Origin: Verrucomicrobiota bacterium
Lineage (GTDB): Bacteria > Verrucomicrobiota > Verrucomicrobiia > Opitutales > Opitutaceae
NCBI GenBank assembly: GCA_016235555.1
Contig: JACRKC010000129.1
Span: 16,735 to 80,734, forward strand
Direction: 5' to 3'
DNA length: 64,000 bases
A model generated the notes under the pieces. The model was not told where the DNA came from. It saw nothing but the letters and a program-made list of their open reading frames with translations, and searched no databases. Positions 21,548 through 30,277 of this stretch are shown piece after piece; the first letter of the stretch is position 1, and each line of letters starts with the position of its first letter. The position numbers and the translations under genes were made by a program.

Positions 21548-22462
21548 ATGGACCGACGTTCCTTCCTCCAATCATCCGCCGCCCTCGCGGTCCTCGCGCC
21601 GCTCGCCCTCCGCGCCGCCGATGCCACCGCCAGACCGGCCCGCCAGAACCGGAAGGGCTTCATGTTTGGCACGCTGCGCGTCGATCCCAAGCAGCCGAAG
21701 ACCGTGCTCGAGCGCTTCAAGCTGCTGCGCGCGGCGGGCTTCGCCGGCGTCGAGGTCAACAGCGGCCTCGCCCAGAAGGAAGTGCTCGACGCCCAGGCCG
21801 CCAGCGGACTCGCGATGGCGAGCGTGACCATCGCCACGCATTGGTCGCACCCGCTCAGCTCGCCCAACCCATCCGCCCGCGAGGTCACCGTCGCGTCGCT
21901 CAAGCAGGGCCTGCGCGACGCCAAGGCCTACGGCGCCAAATCCGTCCTCCTCGTCCCCGCCGTCGTCAACAAGGACATCTCCTATGCCGACGCCTACACG
22001 CGCTCCATCGCCGAGATCAAGAAAGCCATCCCGCTCGCCGAGGAGCTGGGCGTCGCCATCTCGATCGAGAACGTCTGGAACGCCTTCCTGATGAGCCCGC
22101 TCGAAGCCGCCGCCTATGTCGACCAGTTCAAGAGCCCGATGGTCCGCTGGCATTTCGACGTCGGCAACGTCGTCAACACCGGCTGGCCCCAGCACTGGAT
22201 CCAGGTGCTCGGCCCGCGCATCGCCAACGTCCACATCAAGGAATTCAGCCGCAAACTCCGCGACGAAAAGGGCCCGCGCGCCGGCTTCGGGGTCGACCTG
22301 CTGGAGGGCGACAGCGACTGGCCCGCCGTCATGGCCGCCCTCGACGCCGCGAAATACGACGGCTGGCTCATCACCGAGCAAGGCCACCGCCTCCCCGGCG
22401 TCGACGATGCCACCTGGCTCGCCCAAATCTCGCAGAAACTCGACCAGATCCTCGCCTGCTGA
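21548..22462 (+). CDS. Tat-exported xylose-isomerase-like TIM-barrel protein
   Basis: 304 residues. The start MDRRSFLQSSAALAVLAPLA is a twin-arginine-type leader. The rest matches the AP_endonuc_2 / sugar phosphate isomerase-epimerase fold: GFAGVEVNSGLA, SVTIATHWSHPL, AKSVLLVPAVVN, IENVWNAFLMSP (probable metal Glu), VRWHFDVGNVVNTG (Asp/His) and NVHIKEF (His). Members isomerise or epimerise sugars and inositols with a divalent metal. It lies 158 bp before a Tat-exported Gfo/Idh/MocA gene on the same strand, a pairing seen often in Verrucomicrobia and Planctomycetes and suggesting a shared sugar-modifying pathway. Exact substrate unknown. Confidence 0.9.
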   Translation: MDRRSFLQSSAALAVLAPLALRAADATARPARQNRKGFMFGTLRVDPKQPKTVLERFKLLRAAGFAGVEVNSGLAQKEVLDAQAASGLAMASVTIATHWSHPLSSPNPSAREVTVASLKQGLRDAKAYGAKSVLLVPAVVNKDISYADAYTRSIAEIKKAIPLAEELGVAISIENVWNAFLMSPLEAAAYVDQFKSPMVRWHFDVGNVVNTGWPQHWIQVLGPRIANVHIKEFSRKLRDEKGPRAGFGVDLLEGDSDWPAVMAALDAAKYDGWLITEQGHRLPGVDDATWLAQISQKLDQILAC

Positions 22463-22496
22463 AACGCACCCCGTTCCCTCAACGTCCCCTTATCGT

Positions 22497-22590
22497 GTCA
22501 TTCTGAGCGCAGCGAAGAATCCAGTTGGATTCGCACCCTGCATCTGGCCCGCGCCTCTCCTCTTGGATTCTTCGCTGCGCTCAGAATGAC
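22497..22590. repeat. Long palindromic repeat
   Basis: GTCATTCTGAGCGCAGCGAA is repeated as its exact reverse complement at the other end, ending TTCGCTGCGCTCAGAATGAC. The arms are about 27 bp around a 40-bp spacer. It lies between the TIM-barrel and Gfo/Idh genes and could form a strong cruciform or attenuating hairpin. Confidence 0.9.
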
Positions 22591-22620
22591 AAATCAGAAA
22601 CTGATTTCTCCTCACTCACC

Positions 22621-23946
22621 ATGAACCAAAACCCCGCCTCCACTCCTGCCCTGAGCCCGTCGAATGGGCTCCCCCGCCGCGACTTCCTGAAAAAGTCCAC
22701 CACGCTCGCCGCCGGCGTCGCCCTCGGCTCCGCCATCACCCGCCCGCTCTCCGCCGCCTCGCAGAAACGCGTCATGGGCGCCAACGACCGCATCCGCATC
22801 GCCCAGATCGGCTGCGGCAGCCGCGGCAAGGACGCCCATATCAAGAACGGCATCCTCCCCCACCTGAAGGACACCAACTTCGAAATCGTCGCCCTCGCCG
22901 ATCCGTGGCGCCAGCACCGCGAGGAAACCAACGCCCTCATCAATGCCACCTTCGGCCGCGACGCGAAGATGTTCACCTCCTACCGCGACGTGCTCGCGAT
23001 GGACGACGTCGACGCCGTCATGATCGCGTCGCCCGATTTCCACCACACCACGCACCTCGAAGCCGCGGCGAAAGCCGGCAAGCACATCTACATCGAGAAG
23101 CCGCTCGCCACCGACTTCAAGGCCCTCCTCCGCGCCTACGACGCCGCCAAGGCCGCGCAGGCCCGCGGCAGCATCATCCAGGTCGGCACGCAGCTCCGCA
23201 GCCTCCCCGGCGTCACCGGCGCCCGTCAGGTCGTCCTCGACGGCGCCATCGGCAAAATCAACCGCATCGACGAGTGCCGCAACGGCGAGAAGCCCTACTG
23301 GTATTCCTACCTCGGCCGCGAAGTCACCAAGGAGGACGTCGACTGGAACGAGTTCCTCGGCGACACGCCCAAGCAACCCTTCAACGCCCGCAAGATCGGC
23401 GCCTGGTATGGTTACTACGAGTTCTGCCAGGGCCCCGTCCCGCAATGGGGCGCGCACTTCCTCGATCTCATGCACTACGTCACCGGCTGCGGGATGCCCG
23501 AGTCGTGCGTGTGCCTCGGCGGCGTGACGACCTGGAAGGACGAGAACAACTTCACCACGCCCGACAACGTGATGGCCACGTGGATGTATCCCGAGGGCTT
23601 CATGGTCACGAGCTCGAACAATTTCGGCAACAGCTCCGGCAACACCCGGAAATTCTTCGGCAGCAAAGGCACGCTCGACGTCGGCAACTGGAACGTCCCC
23701 ACCTACAGCGCCGAGGGCGGCCCGAAGCGCGACGGCAAGATCCGCGGCAAAGTCGAGGTCCCGCAGATCGCGCGCCCCGACCATTTCCGCAACTGGCTGA
23801 ATTGCCTGCGCGACGGCCAGACCCCGCACGCCAGCATCGACGCCGGCTACCAGCACGCCGTCGCCGTCATGATGGCCGTGATCTCCTACGACACCGGCAA
23901 GAAGACGATCTACGACGCGAAAGCCCGCACGATCAAAACGGCGTGA
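22621..23946 (+). CDS. Tat-exported Gfo/Idh/MocA family oxidoreductase
   Basis: 441 residues. The ATG at 22621 gives a twin-arginine leader (LPRRDFLKKSTTLAAG, residues 16-31). The Rossmann motif RIAQIGCGSRGKDAH is near 59-73. HHTTHLEAAAKAGKHIYIEK followed by PLA contains the conserved EKP catalytic Lys. The C-terminal alpha/beta domain includes WGAHFLDLMHYVTG with the usual active-site His. Members oxidise or epimerise sugars with NAD(P), sometimes with tightly bound cofactor when exported. It probably works with the TIM-barrel protein upstream on a sugar or sugar derivative; not resolvable further from sequence. Confidence 0.93.
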   Translation: MNQNPASTPALSPSNGLPRRDFLKKSTTLAAGVALGSAITRPLSAASQKRVMGANDRIRIAQIGCGSRGKDAHIKNGILPHLKDTNFEIVALADPWRQHREETNALINATFGRDAKMFTSYRDVLAMDDVDAVMIASPDFHHTTHLEAAAKAGKHIYIEKPLATDFKALLRAYDAAKAAQARGSIIQVGTQLRSLPGVTGARQVVLDGAIGKINRIDECRNGEKPYWYSYLGREVTKEDVDWNEFLGDTPKQPFNARKIGAWYGYYEFCQGPVPQWGAHFLDLMHYVTGCGMPESCVCLGGVTTWKDENNFTTPDNVMATWMYPEGFMVTSSNNFGNSSGNTRKFFGSKGTLDVGNWNVPTYSAEGGPKRDGKIRGKVEVPQIARPDHFRNWLNCLRDGQTPHASIDAGYQHAVAVMMAVISYDTGKKTIYDAKARTIKTA

Positions 23947-24123
23947 GGTGGGCGGGCCCGTCCCCGTGCCCGCCTTCGCCCCTCGTCGTGGACGAGGCGT
24001 CCCGCCTCGTGATTGATCGAACCCGTGAAAGACCCGGACGCCGACCGAGCGATGCTCGACAAGTCGCTCGGTCAGCCGATCCGTCCGTTACTGCGAATCG
24101 GTTTTCACCATCCCTGCTTTCAT

Positions 24124-24263
24124 CAGACTGTGTGAAAACCCGGCGGCATTCGTTCAGCCGCGCGAAGCGTAGCGGAAACCGTGAGGTTTTCGTGGGATTT
24201 GGCCCGCGTTCGGGCGAAAAGCTCACGCTTTCCGCTACAACCGCCATGTTTTCACACAGTCTG
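24124..24263. repeat. Palindromic element, family D (copy 1)
   Basis: 140 bp with terminal inverted repeats CAGACTGTGTGAAAAC and GTTTTCACACAGTCTG and an inner palindrome from GTAGCGGAAACCGTGAGG to AGCTCACGCTTTCCGCTAC. A copy lacking the left end is at 59674-59805, and the inner palindrome alone is inside a complex I gene at 39343-39398. The remaining gap 23947-24280 contains two minor hairpins and no gene. Confidence 0.85.
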
Positions 24264-24280
24264 TCACGAGCAGGGCTACG

Positions 24281-25429
24281 TTACGGCCTCCACGCGTCCG
24301 CGCCCGCGATGCCCTTCGCGCCCGCCGGGTCGCGACCGTAGGTGCCGCCGATCTCCTTTGTCGGCAGTTGCGGCGTGCTGCGGTCGGGGCGGTCGGCGCA
24401 ATACCACCAGTTGCGCGCAAACGTGAACGTCTCCGGCGCCGTGCCCGGCCCGATGTTCACGCCGCCGGACGCCCACGTCGCCGACTCGAAGATCACCACG
24501 TTGTCCGAAAACTCCCCGCGCCGGCACGGCACGAAGCCCGGCGCGCGTGTCTGCTGTAGAATGCGGATCGCCCAGCGGCCTGGCCGCTCGATCGTGTTGA
24601 AGCGCACCACCGCGCCGTCGACGTTCACGAACGCGATCGGCGCCTGCGCACCGACAAACGTGTTTCCCTCGACGCGGATGTCGCGCGCCTCCGCGTGTTC
24701 GCCCGTCGCCGGCAACGGCGGGCGGAAAAACTCCAGCCCCGTCGAGCCGCCGAGGTTGATCGCGCGCTGTCCGGCGTGGTCGAAGCGATTCCGCCGGATC
24801 GCGATGTCCGCCGAGCCGCCCTTTGCCTGCACCGCGGCCACACCCGTCGTGTCCGTGTGCCGTAGCGTGCAGCCTTCGATCACCCCGCGGTGGCAGCCGA
24901 CCATGTCGATGCCTTCGCCGCCCGTGCCCCAACGCTCGACCGTGCAGTCGACGATCCGGAAATCCGCGAGGCCCGAGAGTTTGATGCCGTCGTGATTCCC
25001 GCCCGTGCCGATGTCGCGCACCTTGATCCCGCGCAGCACCACATGGTGGGCGCTCAGATCGTATTTGCCGCCGTCGTCGATGTTGAGACCGTTGGCGGTG
25101 AGCTTTTCGAAAACGAGATCGTGCAGTTCCACGAACTGCGGACTCGTGAGGTGCAGTCCCTCTTTGGCGCCCGAAAACACCGGCGGCCGGGTTGGATCCG
25201 CCGCCGCGATCACGATCGGGTTGCCCGCCATGCCGCGCAGACCGGCAAACAAAAAGCCGCCCCCGTAGTCACCCGCCGCGAGCAGCAGCCGGGAACCGGG
25301 TTTCACCGCGGCCACCGCGGCGCGCAGCTCCGCCGCATCCCGCACCGCGATGTCCGTCGCGTGCGCCACGCCCGCGAGCACGACCGCGAGGACGAAACCA
25401 AGTGCGGGTCTTGACCGGGCGGACAGCAT
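24281..25429 (-). CDS. Exported right-handed beta-helix protein
   Basis: 382 residues. The ATG at 25429 gives a signal peptide (MLSARSRPALGFVLAVVLAG, cleavage near AHA-TDI). The body has parallel beta-helix repeats (Beta_helix / PbH1 type), for example PQFVELHDLVFEKLTANGLN, HHVVLRGIKVRDIGTGGNHD, RGVIEGCTLRHTDTTGV and ARDIRVEGNTFVGAQAPIAF. Such proteins are often polysaccharide lyases or glycan-binding proteins. No lyase signature can be assigned with certainty, but the opening ELRAAVAAVKPGSRLLLAAG is like the start of alginate/chondroitinase-B-type (PL6) beta-helix enzymes. Convergent with the Gfo/Idh gene. Confidence 0.82.
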   Translation of the reverse strand: MLSARSRPALGFVLAVVLAGVAHATDIAVRDAAELRAAVAAVKPGSRLLLAAGDYGGGFLFAGLRGMAGNPIVIAAADPTRPPVFSGAKEGLHLTSPQFVELHDLVFEKLTANGLNIDDGGKYDLSAHHVVLRGIKVRDIGTGGNHDGIKLSGLADFRIVDCTVERWGTGGEGIDMVGCHRGVIEGCTLRHTDTTGVAAVQAKGGSADIAIRRNRFDHAGQRAINLGGSTGLEFFRPPLPATGEHAEARDIRVEGNTFVGAQAPIAFVNVDGAVVRFNTIERPGRWAIRILQQTRAPGFVPCRRGEFSDNVVIFESATWASGGVNIGPGTAPETFTFARNWWYCADRPDRSTPQLPTKEIGGTYGRDPAGAKGIAGADAWRP

Positions 25430-25499
25430 GCGACGTGCGCCACGTTGCACAGCTTTGCGCCCGCGCGGCAAAGCGATAAAGTGTCCGTCCGTCGCCTCG

Positions 25500-25615
25500 G
25501 GCGCATCTCAGTTTCTTGCAGTCCGGAGAGAGCGACGGAGCGGCGGTTTTCAACCGCCGAGCTTGGGCGCTTGGAAAAGCGCCCCTCCGCAGTGCAAGAA
25601 AGTGAGCTGCGCCTC
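25500..25615. mobile_element. MITE-like repeat, family E (copy 2)
   Basis: Ends GGCGCATCTCAGTTTCTTGC and the complement of GCAAGAAAGTGAGCTGCGCC, with an internal GAGCGGCGGTTTTCAACCGCC-type stem. The flanks share GTCGCCTC (25491-25498 and 25616-25623), consistent with a target duplication. Confidence 0.65.
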
Positions 25616-25712
25616 GTCGCCTCTCTACGGGAAACCGCTGAGGCCCGGTGAGGTCACACGGGACGCTTGGTGCCGGCAAGTTGCTGGACGGTTATCGCGC
25701 CGTGCTGGCTCT

Positions 25713-25960
25713 ATTCAGAACGTCATACCAGTTACGTAGCGGTTTGGCATTGTAGGCCCGGCCGGTGGCCGGGCAGCCCGCCCATCGGGCGGGCCTACAA
25801 AATCCAGAGTGCCGAAGCGCCACGTAAACGGTATCAGAAGTCGCCGATCACGAGCGAGGTTCGCGTGGCGGCCGGCGTCCCTGCCCGCCGACGGGCACGG
25901 GCCCGATGGGCAGGCCCGGAGGCCTGCCGCGTCGCGGCGTCTTCTGACGTTCTGTATCAC
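25713..25960. repeat. Nested palindromic repeats
   Basis: Outer arms ATTCAGAACGTCATACCAGT and GACGTTCTGTATCAC surround inner imperfect arms (GTTACGTAGCGGTTTGGCAT versus GTGCCGAAGCGCCACGTAAA). A perfect palindrome, TGTAGGCCCGGCC to GCGGGCCTACAA, sits between them at 25751-25799. With the E element this explains most of the 555-bp gap 25430-25984, in which I see no gene. Confidence 0.7.
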
Positions 25961-25984
25961 AGCCGACACCGGCCGTGAGAGCAA

Positions 25985-27487
25985 TTACATCGCCAGCTGG
26001 GGGCGCGTCGGCTCCGGCCAGTCGATGTGGAAGAACTTCCCGCGCGGCTGGTCGGTGCGCTCGTAGGTGTGCGCGCCGAAGAAGTCGCGCTGACCCTGGA
26101 GCAGATTGGCCGGCAGGCGGGCCGAGCGATAGCCGTCGTAGTAAGCGAGCGCCGAGCTGAAGGTGGGCGCGGCCACGCCGCATTCCGCGGCGAGCGCGAC
26201 GACCTTGCGCCAGTTTTCCTGCGCCTTCTTGACCGTCTTGTTGAAATACGGGTCGAGGAGCAGGTTCGCGAGGTTCGGGTCGCGCTGGTAGGCCTCGGTG
26301 ATCTTTTGCAGGAACACCGCGCGGATGATGCAACCACCGCGCCAGATCTGCGCGATCTCGCCGAAGTTGAGCTTCCACTTGTATTCCTTCTGCGCCTCAC
26401 GCATGAGCTGGAAGCCCTGCGCGTAGGAGCAGATTTTCGAGCAGTAGAGGGCGTCGTGGATCGCCGCGATGAGCGCCTTCTTGGAGCCTTTGTATTTCTT
26501 TTTCGGGCCCTTCAGGATCTTCGAGGCGGCGACGCGCTCTTCTTTCACCGCGCTGAGGCAGCGGGCGAACACGGACTCGGCAATCGTCGGCGCGGGCACG
26601 CCCATGTCGAGGGCGTTGACGGAGGTCCACTTGCCCGTGCCCTTCTGGCCGGCGGTGTCGAGGATGACGTCGACGATCGGCTTCTTCGTCATCGGATCCT
26701 TCTGCTTGAGGATGTCGGCGGTGATCTCGATGAGGAAGGAGCCGAGCATGCCGGCGTTCCACTCGGAGAAGATGGCGCCCATCTCGGGGGCCTTCATGCC
26801 GAGCAGGCCCTTCATCAACGCGTAGGCCTCACAGATCATCTGCATGTCGCCATACTCGATGCCGTTGTGGCACATCTTCACGTAGTGGCCGGCGCCGTTC
26901 TCGCCGATGTAGGCGGCGCAGGGCACGCCACCGGTGATGGGTTTGCCGGGCGCGGCGCCACCGAGTTGCGCGCCGGTCTTGGCGTCGACCTTGGCGGCGA
27001 CGGCGTTCCAGATGGGTGCGAGTTCCTTGTAGGCCGCGGGATCGCCGCCGGGCATGAGGGCCGGGCCGAAGCGCGCGCCTTCCTCGCCGCCGGACACGCC
27101 GGAGCCGATGAAGCGGAAGCCTTTTTCGCGAAGCGTTTTTTCGCGGCGGATGGTGTCGGTCCAGAGCGCGTTGCCGCCGTCGATCACGATGTCGTTCGGC
27201 GCGAGGAGCGGCACCAGCGAGTCGATCACGGCGTCGGTGCCTTTGCCGGCCTGGACGAGGATGATGATCTTGCGGGGCTGGGCGATCGAGGCGACGAACT
27301 CCTCGAGCGTCTTCGTGCCGACGACGCCACCGGGAGTGTTCGGATTCTCGGCGACGAACTTGTCCGTCTTTTCCGTCGTGCGGTTGTAAACCGAAATCTG
27401 GAAGCCGTGATCGGCGATGTTGAGGGCGAGGTTCTGACCCATCACGGCGAGTCCGATGAGTCCGATATCAGAGTGAGTTTTGGCCAT
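25985..27487 (-). CDS. gnd: 6-phosphogluconate dehydrogenase, decarboxylating
   Basis: 500 residues; oxidises 6-phosphogluconate to ribulose 5-phosphate and CO2 with NADP in the oxidative pentose phosphate pathway, in the cytoplasm. The ATG at 27487 ([12 protein letters not shown]) precedes the dinucleotide motif [17 protein letters not shown] (about 11-27). Other family blocks are [44 protein letters not shown], the catalytic [19 protein letters not shown] and [20 protein letters not shown]. Length fits the long (about 470-510) class. Monocistronic by appearance: the genes on either side are over 125 bp away. Confidence 0.97.
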   Translation of the reverse strand: MAKTHSDIGLIGLAVMGQNLALNIADHGFQISVYNRTTEKTDKFVAENPNTPGGVVGTKTLEEFVASIAQPRKIIILVQAGKGTDAVIDSLVPLLAPNDIVIDGGNALWTDTIRREKTLREKGFRFIGSGVSGGEEGARFGPALMPGGDPAAYKELAPIWNAVAAKVDAKTGAQLGGAAPGKPITGGVPCAAYIGENGAGHYVKMCHNGIEYGDMQMICEAYALMKGLLGMKAPEMGAIFSEWNAGMLGSFLIEITADILKQKDPMTKKPIVDVILDTAGQKGTGKWTSVNALDMGVPAPTIAESVFARCLSAVKEERVAASKILKGPKKKYKGSKKALIAAIHDALYCSKICSYAQGFQLMREAQKEYKWKLNFGEIAQIWRGGCIIRAVFLQKITEAYQRDPNLANLLLDPYFNKTVKKAQENWRKVVALAAECGVAAPTFSSALAYYDGYRSARLPANLLQGQRDFFGAHTYERTDQPRGKFFHIDWPEPTRPQLAM

Positions 27488-27616
27488 AGCTGGACGCGGA
27501 CCGTAGCCCGTCCGCCGGCTGAAAACCACCCTTCTTTTTCAGGCCGGCGTCATAATTAGCCGTCCGGCGCGGCCGATACGCCCGGCTGCTTGCCGCCAGG
27601 CCCGGCTCCAGCTCGG

Positions 27617-27847
27617 TCAGAGCAGGCCGGAGAAAATCAACAACGCACCGATGGCCAGCAACGTGGCTACGATAGTGAGGAGCAACCAGTTGCCGCGGCG
27701 GGCCTGCTCCTCATCGTAGGCGTCATTATGGTCCCGGCGGCGCGAGGCCGGGGCGACCCGGGTCGATTTTCCGCCTAGTTTCGCAAAAGCCGAAGGGTTC
27801 TCGGGAGCGTCTGGGGGCTGCGGCATGGGCAGACGGGTGGCGTTCAT
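27617..27847 (-). CDS. Small single-pass membrane protein
   Basis: 76 residues (start MNATRLPMPQPPDAPENPSA). A polar, proline-rich N-terminus and the charged stretch RRRDHNDAYDEEQARRG precede one TM helix (NWLLLTIVATLLAIGALLIF) ending at the C-terminus, so a tail-anchored topology is likely. The start overlaps the stop of the upstream 110-residue membrane protein by ATGA, so the pair is translationally coupled. No family recognised. Confidence 0.65.
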   Translation of the reverse strand: MNATRLPMPQPPDAPENPSAFAKLGGKSTRVAPASRRRDHNDAYDEEQARRGNWLLLTIVATLLAIGALLIFSGLL

Positions 27848-28176
27848 GGGTGGCGCTTGGCCATGGGACCGGTCGCGGGCTTGGCGGGCGGCCCCTTCGA
27901 AGGAAGAAAGGTCGCGAAAAACCCCACCACCGGCGTGGCCCAAGCCGGCTCGTTCCGTTCGTAGATCCAGTTGAAGCCCACCACGGTCACCGCGACAAAC
28001 GCCACCACGGTGATGACGACCCGGTTCATCTTCGCGACGTGGCGCAGCAGCGCGACCAAGGCCACCAGCACCACCACGGCGAGCCCCAACCGCAGCCAGA
28101 AATCCACCGGGATGGCGCGCAATTTCTCCAACACCGGAGTCGCGGCCGGCGCGGTGGCTGCAGCAAGGAGGTTCAT
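27844..28176 (-). CDS. Small membrane protein of unknown function
   Basis: 110 residues from the ATG at 28176 (MNLLAAATAPAATPVLEKLR). Two hydrophobic segments: WLRLGLAVVVLVALVALL (about 27-44) and RVVITVVAFVAVTVVGFNW (about 52-70), then NEPAWATPVVGFFATFLPSK. A PA-rich tail ends in KRHP. The stop overlaps the next start (ATGA). Divergent from the GltD-like gene, 176 bp away. No family recognised. Confidence 0.65.
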   Translation of the reverse strand: MNLLAAATAPAATPVLEKLRAIPVDFWLRLGLAVVVLVALVALLRHVAKMNRVVITVVAFVAVTVVGFNWIYERNEPAWATPVVGFFATFLPSKGPPAKPATGPMAKRHP

Positions 28177-28352
28177 GCCCGCACGGAGTAATCCCACCGC
28201 CCGTCGAAACGAGGCGAAAGCGTTCTTACTGCGCGTTTGACGAATTTTTCTGATTCGCCGGCATCCGGGCTTCGGGCGTGCAAACGCCCGTGTTACCTGC
28301 ACACTCGACCGGCGTCAGACCTCCCCAAGAATCCCCGGACAAACGTCCCGCC

Positions 28353-29834
28353 ATGCCAACCGAAAGCGATCCCTCCGCGCTCCCCGCGCCTTCGGCGGCA
28401 ACCCCCGTCGCACGCATCGCCGGCGACCCCAAGCACGCTTGGGCGGAAATTTCCGCCTCCTCCCCGCCGAAGCGCGGCGCCGACGACCGCGTGCACGACT
28501 ACGCGGAGATCTACGGCTGCTACACCGAGGCCGCCGCCAAGGCGCAGGCGAGCCGCTGCATCCAGTGTCCCGACCCGCTGTGCCGCCAGGGCTGCGCGCT
28601 GTGCAACCGCATCCCCGAGTGGCTCGCACTCGCCGCGAAAGGCGAATTCCTCGAAGCCGCCAGGATTTCCCGCGCCACCAGCAACCTCCCGGAAATCTGT
28701 TCGCGCGTCTGCCCGCAGGAAAAACTCTGCGAGGGCGCCTGCATTCTCGCCTCCAAGACCGACCCCGTCGCCATCGGCGCGATCGAGCGCTTCATCAACG
28801 ACTACGCGTTCGCGCACGACGCCGTCGAAGCCCAGAAGATCGAGTGGAACGGCTTCAACGTCGCCGTGATCGGCTCCGGCCCCGGCGGCCTCTCGTGCGC
28901 CGACGAACTCATCCGCGCCGGCTACGGCGTCACCGTTTTCGAAGCGCAGATGATCCCGGGCGGCCTGCTCGTGAACGGCATCCCGGCCTTCAAGCTCGAC
29001 AAGCACATCGTCGAGCGCCGCGTCGACCTCCTGAAAAAACTCGGCGTCAAGTTCCGCCTCGGCGTCGAAGTCGGCAAGGACGTGTCGCTCGACCAGCTGC
29101 GCAAGGAAAACGACGCCGTCTTTCTCAGCTTCGGCGCGCAGAAACCGAAGGCTCTCGATCTCCCCGGCGCCGAACTCAAAGGCATCTCCGCCGCGCTGCC
29201 CTTCCTCATCCAGAAAAACGTGATGTCGCCGCTCGTCGACCTCCCGCAGATCGACGTGACCGGCCAATGCGTGGCCGTGCTCGGCGGTGGCGACACCGCG
29301 ATGGACTGCCTGCGCACCGCGCTGCGCAGCGGCGCGCGCGAAGCCGTGTGCATCTACCGCCGCGATCTCGCCAACATGCCCGGCAGCCGGAAGGAATACG
29401 CCAACGCGATCGAGGAAGGCGCGCGCTTCGAGTTTCTCACCAACCCCGTCGAGATCATCGCCGGGGCTCAGGGCGAGGTGAAGGCGATGCGCTGCGTGCG
29501 CATGGCGCTCGGCGAGCCCGACAAATCCGGCCGCCGCTCGCCGAAACCGGTGCCCGGCTCGGAATTCCTCGTGCCGGCGGACCTGCTGATCGTCGCCTAC
29601 GGCTTCGACCCCGTGCCCTTCTCGTCGGGCAACGACGCCGAGCCCCTCAAGACCGACCGCTGGGGCTCGATCACTGTCGACGAAAACCAGATGACGAACC
29701 TGCCCGGCGTCTTCGCCGGCGGCGATTCCGTGCGCGGCCCGAGCCTCGTGGTGCACGCCGTGAAGGACGCCCGCCGCGCCGCGCAGGCGATGCACCGCTA
29801 CCTGCAGGCCAGGGTGCAGGCGATGGTGAAGTAG
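28353..29834 (+). CDS. GltD-like NAD(P)-binding FeS flavoprotein
   Basis: 493 residues, cytoplasmic. The N-terminal Fer4_20 domain has cysteine runs RCIQCPDPLCRQGCALCNRI (about 68-87) and EICSRVCPQEKLCEGAC (about 114-130) for two [4Fe-4S] clusters. Then comes the FAD motif VAVIGSGPGGLSCADELIRA (about 171-190) and the NADPH motif VAVLGGGDTAMDCLRTALRS. This is the small subunit plan of glutamate synthase, also used by NfnB and DPD-like enzymes to pass electrons between NADPH and a partner. No gltB or nfnA is adjacent, so the partner and reaction are open. Given the ferredoxin-rich block nearby, an NADPH-ferredoxin role is possible. Start ATG 28353. Confidence 0.88.
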   Translation: MPTESDPSALPAPSAATPVARIAGDPKHAWAEISASSPPKRGADDRVHDYAEIYGCYTEAAAKAQASRCIQCPDPLCRQGCALCNRIPEWLALAAKGEFLEAARISRATSNLPEICSRVCPQEKLCEGACILASKTDPVAIGAIERFINDYAFAHDAVEAQKIEWNGFNVAVIGSGPGGLSCADELIRAGYGVTVFEAQMIPGGLLVNGIPAFKLDKHIVERRVDLLKKLGVKFRLGVEVGKDVSLDQLRKENDAVFLSFGAQKPKALDLPGAELKGISAALPFLIQKNVMSPLVDLPQIDVTGQCVAVLGGGDTAMDCLRTALRSGAREAVCIYRRDLANMPGSRKEYANAIEEGARFEFLTNPVEIIAGAQGEVKAMRCVRMALGEPDKSGRRSPKPVPGSEFLVPADLLIVAYGFDPVPFSSGNDAEPLKTDRWGSITVDENQMTNLPGVFAGGDSVRGPSLVVHAVKDARRAAQAMHRYLQARVQAMVK

Positions 29835-29850
29835 GGCGAACCCCGGCGAG

Positions 29851-29991
29851 GGGTGTGACTCAAACTGAGGTCAGTAGTTTGTAGCGGCGGTCTATGACCG
29901 CCGAACGAATTCCATTGGCGCAACGACGGCGGTCATAGACCGCCGCTACGGCCAACGCATTCGAGAACTGACCTCAGTTTGAGTTACACCC
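29851..29991. mobile_element. MITE, family C (copy 3) with 9-bp target duplication
   Basis: 141 bp, ends GGGTGTGACTCAAACTGAGG and the complement of TGACCTCAGTTTGAGTTACA. Perfect 9-bp direct repeats CCCGGCGAG flank it at 29842-29850 and 29992-30000. Internal GTAGCGGCGGTCTATGACC palindrome. Confidence 0.88.
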
Positions 29992-30043
29992 CCCGGCGAG
30001 GTGCGGCTTGACCCGCGCCCGAGGTCAGACAATCGGGTGCGAC

Positions 30044-30277
30044 ATGACAACGGCCACCACCGCCCGCGAGTTCGTGCGCAACTTCGCGTGCCTGCGCAAA
30101 GTCGCAGCCAACGGCGGCGAAGTGATCGTCCGGGATCGCGGTGGCCGGGCGTTCATTTTTCGGGCAACGGACGAACACCACGCCACCTTGGCCGAGCAAT
30201 TGCATGACCTGCGTGGATCGCTGGCGACCGGCGTGCGGGTCAAGAGCCTGAAGGGCTTTGGTCGCAACCGCGCGTGA
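30044..30277 (+). CDS. Type II antitoxin (Phd/YefM-like)
   Basis: 77 residues from the ATG at 30044 (MTTATTAREFVRNFACLRKV). The FVRNF..LRKVAANGGEVIVRDRGGRAFIF pattern is that of Phd/YefM or AbrB-like antitoxins, which bind DNA with the N-terminal domain and the toxin with the C-terminus. Its stop overlaps the start of the PIN-domain toxin (ATGA-type), a typical operon. The cognate toxin is broken, so the antitoxin is probably an orphan. Confidence 0.7.
   Translation: MTTATTAREFVRNFACLRKVAANGGEVIVRDRGGRAFIFRATDEHHATLAEQLHDLRGSLATGVRVKSLKGFGRNRA

Noticed and set aside
25430..25984. A possible gene in the gap between the beta-helix gene and gnd
   Set aside because: Only palindromic repeats and broken frames; no start with a plausible coding pattern on either strand.
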